Shown here in pieces: positions 58,960 through 64,000 of a stretch of 64,000 nucleotides of DNA. The position numbers were made by a program, and so were the translations under genes. The DNA is from Acidimicrobiaceae bacterium (lineage in GTDB: Bacteria > Actinomycetota > Acidimicrobiia > Acidimicrobiales > RAAP-2), in contig PMFN01000028.1 of the NCBI GenBank assembly GCA_003155135.1, forward strand, positions 36,710-100,709, given 5' to 3'. The notes below the pieces were generated by a model, which saw only the letters and a list, made by a program, of their open reading frames with translations, was not told the origin of the DNA and did not search any database. Position 1 is the first letter of the stretch. Every line of letters begins with the position of its first letter.

Positions 58960-59889
58960 CTAGTTGGCGGTGTAGTAGCGGCTGGCGTCGCCGGCGAGGC
59001 TGAAGCTGGAACGGCCGTCGAGCCCGGTAGCGGCTTCCCCGGCGGTGGTCACCCGTTGCACGCGTCGGCGCTGGCCTGCGTAGTCGGCCACCGCGTAGTG
59101 CTGGGTCGAGCGGTTGTCCCAGACCACCACGTCGCCTTCGCGCCAGCGCCAGCGCACGGTGTTCTCGGGTCGTGTGACGTAGCGCTGGAGCGTGCGGATG
59201 AGGTCGACGGACTCGCTGCTCGGATGCCCGACGAGGCGCTGCGCAAAGCCGCCCAGCAGGAGGGCGGGCTCGCCGGTCTCGGGGTGGACGCGCACCACGG
59301 GGTGCTCGGTCTCATAGACGGTCGAGACGAAGTTGGTGAGGTACTCGAGCTGCTCGGGAGACAACGAGCCCTTCAGCGCAGCGACGTCGACTCGTCCGTA
59401 ATCCTGACCGTTGGTGTGCACGGCGCGAAGCGACTCGGCGAGTTGGCGGAGCACGGGAGGCAGGTCACGGTAGGCGGCCACGGTGTTGGCCCAGAGTGTG
59501 TCGCCACCGACTTCGGGGATCACGACGGCGCGCAGCACCGAGAAGGTCGGCGGCTGCTCGACGAAGGTGACGTCGGTGTGCCAGTGGGCGGCCGAGGCGC
59601 CGGCGAGCGAGTCGAGGTCGAAGATTTCGGGGTCCTCGGTTTGGGCGGGAAGCGTCGGGTGGGCGTGGGTGAGCGGGCCGAGCTTGCGGGCGAAGGCGAT
59701 CTGGCCCGCGGCGTCGAGCTGCTGGTCCCGGAAGAAGACGACCCGGTGCGCCAGGATCGCCTGGCGGATGCCCGCCACGGTCCCCTCATCCACGTGGCGA
59801 AGGTCGATGTCGGCCAACACGGCCCCGATCCGACCGGTGAGCCGCTCCGAGCGCACGCCGATCCTCGCCACCGGTGTGTCGATTGCCAT
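58960..59889 (-). CDS. TauD/TfdA-family Fe(II)/2-oxoglutarate dioxygenase
   Basis: 309 residues. The iron triad is visible as HWHTDVTF (His-x-Asp, about 121-123) and the later His in RSTQHYAVADY; an Arg further on (GQRRRVQRVT) binds 2-oxoglutarate. It should release sulfite or sulfate from taurine, other sulfonates or alkyl sulfates (AtsK-like). It is first in the operon with the importer. GGGGA lies just before the ATG. A near-consensus promoter is 57 bp upstream. Confidence 0.92.
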   Translation of the reverse strand: MAIDTPVARIGVRSERLTGRIGAVLADIDLRHVDEGTVAGIRQAILAHRVVFFRDQQLDAAGQIAFARKLGPLTHAHPTLPAQTEDPEIFDLDSLAGASAAHWHTDVTFVEQPPTFSVLRAVVIPEVGGDTLWANTVAAYRDLPPVLRQLAESLRAVHTNGQDYGRVDVAALKGSLSPEQLEYLTNFVSTVYETEHPVVRVHPETGEPALLLGGFAQRLVGHPSSESVDLIRTLQRYVTRPENTVRWRWREGDVVVWDNRSTQHYAVADYAGQRRRVQRVTTAGEAATGLDGRSSFSLAGDASRYYTAN

Positions 59890-59912
59890 TTCCCCTGACT
59901 CCCTCTGGGCAT

Positions 59913-59927
59913 CCGGGACTCTCCCGG
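59913..59927 (-). promoter_or_regulatory. Hairpin in the tauD leader
   Basis: CCGGGA/TCCCGG with a 3-nt loop lies between the promoter and the tauD ATG, roughly 12-26 nt from the expected RNA 5' end. It may stabilise the message or be a regulator site. Confidence 0.4.
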
Positions 59928-59945
59928 TTAAACCTGACCAAAACC

Positions 59946-59974
59946 ATCATATTTAGCGATTCACTCAATGTCAA
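59946..59974 (-). promoter_or_regulatory. Near-consensus promoter of the tauD operon
   Basis: -35 TTGACA (59974-59969, perfect) and -10 TATGAT (59951-59946) are separated by exactly 17 bp. This is the strongest promoter in the window and lies in an AT-rich island. Such strength usually goes with repression, here probably by sulfur supply. Confidence 0.75.
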
Positions 59975-60189
59975 AGCGGGTTCGGGCTGGGGCGGAGGCA
60001 GCTCGGGCCCCGTTGTCGGGGCGGCGAGGGGAAGCTCAGGCCCTGCGGCGTCGGGTGCGACGGGGCAGACGCGGGCGCAGGACGCCCGATATGCAGCTCT
60101 GTGGGCACGCCACGGAGCCGTCCTGGAAATGGGCGCTCACGTGGGATCGGACCGTTGCTCGGTGCGAAACGGGGCTTCGGAGTTGGAAG
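59975..60189. other. Non-coding spacer between tauD promoter and tRNA-Asn
   Basis: 215 bp with no gene, RNA or repeat that I can support; short open frames here are chance products of high GC. Confidence 0.6.
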
Positions 60190-60261
<72 letters not shown>

Positions 60262-60339
60262 AGGACCCTGCGGCTCGTCAGACGATAGCAGCACCACCCC
60301 GGCCCCCCGCCCCGCCCGCTGCGGGCGAAGCGGCGGCGC

Positions 60340-61677
60340 TCAGGCCTCTTCGAGGTAGTCGCGCAACAAGAAGGCGGCGTCGGGGCGCCGCAGCTTCGCC
60401 AGTGTCTTGGACTCGATCTGTCGGACCCGTTCACGGGTCACGCCGAACTCCTTGCCCACCTCTTCGAGCGTGCGGATCTTGCCGTCGTCGAGGCCGAAGC
60501 GCAGACGCACCACCTCCTGCTCGCGCGGGGAGAGCTGCTCCAGTGCCTCCTTCACCGCCTGGTCGAGCATGGCGCGTGTCGCCGCGTCGTCGGGAACGAC
60601 CGCACCGCGATCTTCGATCAGGTCCGAGAGGCTGAAGTCGTCCTCCTCGCCTACCGGCTGCTCCAAGGAGATGGTGTCCTGGTTGATGCGCTGGATCTCG
60701 CGCACCTTGTCGACGGAGAACTCGACACGCGCCCCCACCTCTTCAGCCGTTGGCTCACGACCCAGTTCCTGAAGCAGCTGGCGCTGCGCCCAGACCACCT
60801 TGTTGATGGTCTCGACCATGTGGACGGGGATCCGGATCGTGCGGGCCTGGTCGGCGATTGCTCGGGTGATGGCCTGGCGGATCCACCACGTCGCGTACGT
60901 CGAGAACTTGAAGCCCTTGGTGTAGTCGAACTTGTCGACGGCGCGCATGAGGCCCAAGTTCCCCTCTTGGATGAGGTCCAAGAACGCGAGCCCTCGGTTG
61001 CGGTAGCGCTTGGCGATGGAGACCACGAGTCGCAGGTTGGCCTCGATCAGGACATCCTTGGCCTGCTGGCCCCGGCGGACCAGGCGCCGCTCGCCACCGA
61101 GGGACCCGGCGGGCAACAACTCGGTGGCCGGAGCCTCACCCAGCCCGGCCAGGTCGTGGGCAGCCAGCCGCTCCTTTGCCTCGTGGCCGGCCTCGATGCG
61201 CTTGGCCATCTCTACCTCGAGCTCGGCGCTCAAGAGCTCGACCTTGCCGATCTCCTTCAAGTACGTGTGGATCGGGTCCTCGGCCGCTCCCCCGCCGAAG
61301 TAGTCGCTCCCGTTGCTGCGGGGCTTGGCCGGCTTGGCCGAAGCCCTGGACGCCTTGGCCGGCTCGGGCGCCGGCGCCTGTGGAGTGTCGGCCGGCTGGT
61401 CGAGCGGCGCGGCGTCGATGATGATCACCTCGCCCTCGACGTCGTCGATGAACTCGACGCCCGCATCGCGTACCTGCTGGACGAGCCGCTCGATCGCCTC
61501 GGGCGTGAGCTCGACAGCGTGGATTGCGTCCATGAGGTCACCTTGGGTGAGCGAGCCACGGGCCCGGCCGACGGCCAAGAGCTGCACGAACTCAGCAGCC
61601 GCGACGCCGTTCGGAAGGTCGAGGGCCGGGGTCACCTCTTCGCCGTCGCGCTCGGGGGCGACCAGGTCGCTCATCAT
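60340..61677 (-). CDS. rpoD: Primary sigma factor RpoD (SigA-type)
   Basis: 445 residues. A region 1.1-like start ([21 protein letters not shown]) and an Ala/Lys linker precede regions 1.2 and 2 ([44 protein letters not shown]), region 3 and region 4 ([34 protein letters not shown]). It directs housekeeping transcription. It lies 19 bp after dnaG, the classical dnaG-rpoD pair. Confidence 0.97.
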   Translation of the reverse strand: MMSDLVAPERDGEEVTPALDLPNGVAAAEFVQLLAVGRARGSLTQGDLMDAIHAVELTPEAIERLVQQVRDAGVEFIDDVEGEVIIIDAAPLDQPADTPQAPAPEPAKASRASAKPAKPRSNGSDYFGGGAAEDPIHTYLKEIGKVELLSAELEVEMAKRIEAGHEAKERLAAHDLAGLGEAPATELLPAGSLGGERRLVRRGQQAKDVLIEANLRLVVSIAKRYRNRGLAFLDLIQEGNLGLMRAVDKFDYTKGFKFSTYATWWIRQAITRAIADQARTIRIPVHMVETINKVVWAQRQLLQELGREPTAEEVGARVEFSVDKVREIQRINQDTISLEQPVGEEDDFSLSDLIEDRGAVVPDDAATRAMLDQAVKEALEQLSPREQEVVRLRFGLDDGKIRTLEEVGKEFGVTRERVRQIESKTLAKLRRPDAAFLLRDYLEEA

Positions 61678-61696
61678 TGCGCCACGCCCCCCGTCA

Positions 61697-63610
61697 TCAC
61701 TCCGCCGACCCCCTCACCACGAGCCACGCTACCAACCGGTCGGAGGCGGCGCGACTGGCGTCGGGATCGTCCAGCTCATCGAGCCAATGGCGCACCTGGG
61801 CGACCTCGGCGGTGGCCTCCGCCAGGCCGGTCCCCGACGCGCGCGTCGCCACCTGCAGCTCGCCCATCGCGTGGTGGGTCGCCACGCGCACCAGCTGGTA
61901 GACGACGGCGTCGAACGGGTCGCCAATGGTGTCCTCGTCGGTGACGGGCTCTTCGACCGCCAGGCGGCGCAGCAGGTCCGCCACGTCGCCGGGCGACTCC
62001 TCGATCGCCTCGTGGAGGCTCTCGGCCTCGGAGAGGACCTCGAATGCGGCGCGCTGGACGGGATCCTCAAACAGCACCCCTTCGAGACGGTCGGCGACCT
62101 CCTCGGGCCGGTGCACGGCGAGCCGGAGCGCCTCGAGCCCCGGCCTCGTCGAGGGGTCGCGTGGGCGCTCGGGTCTCGGCTGGCCCGGCCCTTCGTCGTC
62201 GGGTGGGATCGGTCCGGGGTCGCCGTCGTCCATGCGACGGGCCTCCCCCTCGGACTCGCGGGCGGTGCCCCGGCGTGCGCCAGGGCGCTCCCCGCTCGGC
62301 TTGGGTGGGCTGCGACGGGCCTTCTCGAGGCGGTCGCGGACGAGTGCGGCCTCGAGCCGGCAGCGGTCGGCGATCTGCATGACGTACTGGTCGCGCACGA
62401 GCTCGTCGGGGTGCTCGGCCACGGCCGAGAGGGCGGCATCGGCGGCCCGGGCGCGGCCCTCGGCAGAGCCCAACTCGGCGGCGGCCATCACCCGGTCCAC
62501 CCGGAACTGGAGGAACGGCCGGGCCCCGGCGATGGCCACACGTAGGGCCTCGGGGTCGGTGCGGGCGAGCTCGCCGGGGTCGCTGCCGGCCGGCAGGTCG
62601 GCGACCGCCACGTCGACCTCGTGGCGGCGCTCCCATTCATAGACACGCGACGTCGCACTCTGCCCGGCGTTGTCGGCGTCGTAGGCGAGCACGATGCGCT
62701 TGGCGAAGTTGCGAAGGAGCGTGAAGTGCTCCTCGGCTAGGGCGGTGCCACAGGTGGCGACCGCTCGCCCGAGGCCGGCCTGGAAGCACCCGATGACGTC
62801 GGTGTAGCCCTCGCAGACGATCACCTCGCCGCTCGCCACGACCTCGTGCTTGGCCCAGTTGAGCGCGTAGAGCGTCCGGCGCTTCGAGTAGATCGGCGTC
62901 TCCTGGGAGTTCTTGTACTTCGGCTCGGGCCGATCAAGCGGTGGTGCTCCCGGTGGCGTCGGCAGGATTCGCCCACCGAAGGCGACCGGTCGACCCGAGG
63001 GGTCACAGATCGGGAACACGATGCGCGAACGGAACGAGTCCTGGCGGCGGCCGCGCCGGTTGACGAACCCGAGGCCGGTGTCGGTCAGCACGCGCTCTGA
63101 GAGCTCGAGGCCCTTTGCCAGCGCGTCCCATTCGTCGGGCGCCCACCCGAGCCGGAACTTCCTGACCACCTCGGCGTCGTAGCCCCTCGAGCGCAGGTAG
63201 TTGCGGGCCGGCCCGGCGTCGGGGCCCGACAGGAGCCGCTCGTGGTACCAGGTGACGGCCCGCTCCATGGCGTCGAGGAGCTCGGTGCGCCGACGACGGT
63301 CGGCCCCGCCGCTCGCGTCCTCGTGGATGGTCACGCCGGCCCGGTCGGCGAGGAAGCGCACGGCGTCGGCGAAGTCCAGGTGCTCGGTCGCCTTCACGAA
63401 ACTGATGGCATCGCCCGAGACCTGGCAGCCGAAGCAGTAGTAGAGCCCCTCTTGGGCGTTCACACTGAACGAGGGCGACTTCTCGGCGTGGAAGGGGCAC
63501 AGCCCCACCCAGCGCCGACCCTGCTGGCGCAGGGCGGCATGCTCCCCGATCAGCGCGACGATGTCGGTCGCCGCCCGTACCCGGGCCACGTCCTCGTCGG
63601 GGATGGCCAT
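61697..63610 (-). CDS. dnaG: DNA primase DnaG
   Basis: 637 residues. The N-terminal zinc site is Cys38, His41, Cys59 and Cys62 (CPFH, CFGC). The TOPRIM core has [17 protein letters not shown] and [11 protein letters not shown] disordered Arg/Pro/Gly linker (about 455-510) leads to the C-terminal helicase-binding domain. It makes RNA primers at the fork. A TACCCT box lies 8 nt before the ATG. Confidence 0.97.
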   Translation of the reverse strand: MAIPDEDVARVRAATDIVALIGEHAALRQQGRRWVGLCPFHAEKSPSFSVNAQEGLYYCFGCQVSGDAISFVKATEHLDFADAVRFLADRAGVTIHEDASGGADRRRRTELLDAMERAVTWYHERLLSGPDAGPARNYLRSRGYDAEVVRKFRLGWAPDEWDALAKGLELSERVLTDTGLGFVNRRGRRQDSFRSRIVFPICDPSGRPVAFGGRILPTPPGAPPLDRPEPKYKNSQETPIYSKRRTLYALNWAKHEVVASGEVIVCEGYTDVIGCFQAGLGRAVATCGTALAEEHFTLLRNFAKRIVLAYDADNAGQSATSRVYEWERRHEVDVAVADLPAGSDPGELARTDPEALRVAIAGARPFLQFRVDRVMAAAELGSAEGRARAADAALSAVAEHPDELVRDQYVMQIADRCRLEAALVRDRLEKARRSPPKPSGERPGARRGTARESEGEARRMDDGDPGPIPPDDEGPGQPRPERPRDPSTRPGLEALRLAVHRPEEVADRLEGVLFEDPVQRAAFEVLSEAESLHEAIEESPGDVADLLRRLAVEEPVTDEDTIGDPFDAVVYQLVRVATHHAMGELQVATRASGTGLAEATAEVAQVRHWLDELDDPDASRAASDRLVAWLVVRGSAE

Positions 63611-63618
63611 GGCAGGTG

Positions 63619-63624
63619 AGGGTA
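63619..63624 (-). promoter_or_regulatory. -10 box TACCCT before dnaG
   Basis: Lies 8 nt before the dnaG ATG at 63610, in the 40-bp gap after the dikinase gene. It predicts an almost leaderless dnaG-rpoD message. Confidence 0.4.
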
Positions 63625-63650
63625 ACCGGGCGCAGCCGCGCCCGGGTCGC

Positions 63651-64000
63651 TCAGGCCCTGGAGGGCCGCTTGGCCGCGGCCTTGGTCGCGGGCCTCTTCG
63701 CCTTGGCGCCGGCCGCCGAGGCGGCGGCCAGCACGGCCTGGGCGGCCGCCAGCCGGGCGACGGGCACGCGGAACGGCGAGCAGCTGACGTAGTCGACACC
63801 CGCCTGGAAGAAGGTGCCGATGGATTCGGGGTCCCCACCGTGCTCCCCGCACACCCCGACTTTGAGGCCCGGGCGCGTGGCGCGGCCCCGGCTCACGCCG
63901 AGCCGGACGAGCTCGCCGACGCCGTCGGGGTCGACCACCTCAAACGGGTTGCGGGCGAGCAGCCCAAGTTCGAGGTACGCCGACATCATCCGGCCCTCGA
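63651..64000 (-). CDS. ppdK: Pyruvate phosphate dikinase, C-terminal end
   Basis: Partial: about 115 C-terminal residues; the gene continues past the right edge. GRATRPGLKVGVCGEHGGDP and GVDYVSCSPFRVPVARLAAAQA are the conserved C-terminal TIM-barrel end with the active-site Cys in VSCSPFR. The normal protein ends soon after this; here an Ala/Lys/Arg tail of about 25 residues follows. The enzyme interconverts pyruvate and PEP. Confidence 0.93.
   Translation of the reverse strand, partial: EGRMMSAYLELGLLARNPFEVVDPDGVGELVRLGVSRGRATRPGLKVGVCGEHGGDPESIGTFFQAGVDYVSCSPFRVPVARLAAAQAVLAAASAAGAKAKRPATKAAAKRPSRA

Overview
The window is about 70% GC and almost fully coding. It reads as a chromosomal segment of a high-GC actinobacterium, most likely an Acidimicrobiia-type lineage. 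This is inferred from a SepIVA-like DivIVA protein beside coaD, DUF2469 beside rplS, a mycothiol-type DinB protein, F420/flavin-type oxidoreductases and a GTP-dependent PEP carboxykinase. Many transcription units begin with a TANNNT box 6-9 nt before the start codon, which suggests common leaderless transcription.

Layout. 1-7.8 kb: the start of an MMPL exporter, a zinc-knuckle sugar epimerase, and a GT2 / DUF2064 / methyltransferase operon facing a polytopic glycosyltransferase, a small membrane protein and a membrane-anchored molybdopterin oxidoreductase. 7.8-14.6 kb: a molybdenum block with ModA, a fused ModB-ModC transporter, a HTH-TOBE regulator, MogA/MoaB, MoaD, MoaA, MoeA and MoaE; it supplies the cofactor the oxidoreductase needs. 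14.8-16.7 kb: an OmpR-type two-component system. 16.8-19.3 kb: a PPOX protein, a luciferase-fold protein and an SPFH/NfeD pair.

19.4-38.7 kb: a housekeeping block, DUF2469-rplS-trmD-rimM-KH-rpsP, ffh, ftsY, smc, mutM-rnc-acpP, plsX-rpmF-yceD, sepIVA-coaD-rsmD, recG-DAK2 and divergent rpmB. It covers ribosome maturation, protein targeting, chromosome organisation, lipid and CoA synthesis and repair. 38.8-44.6 kb: a three-gene minor-pilin operon encoding very large proteins, one with eight Cys-paired propeller-like repeats and one ending in a PASTA domain, behind a structured leader. 44.8-49.2 kb: thiL, pckG, an MFS protein and a CAU tRNA.

49.3-55 kb: an alpha/beta-hydrolase remnant, a mycothiol-type DinB protein, a luciferase-like monooxygenase, and a decayed [NiFe]-hydrogenase maturation locus (a hypC-hypE deletion scar with two frameshifts, beside intact hypA and yceI), then a double-PAS protein, a lipoprotein and a membrane protein. 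56.2-60 kb: a TauABC/SsuABC-type importer with a TauD dioxygenase behind a near-consensus promoter, for sulfur from organosulfonates or sulfate esters. 60.2-64 kb: tRNA-Asn, the primary sigma factor, dnaG and the 3' end of pyruvate phosphate dikinase, which with PEPCK gives a PEP/pyruvate/oxaloacetate node.
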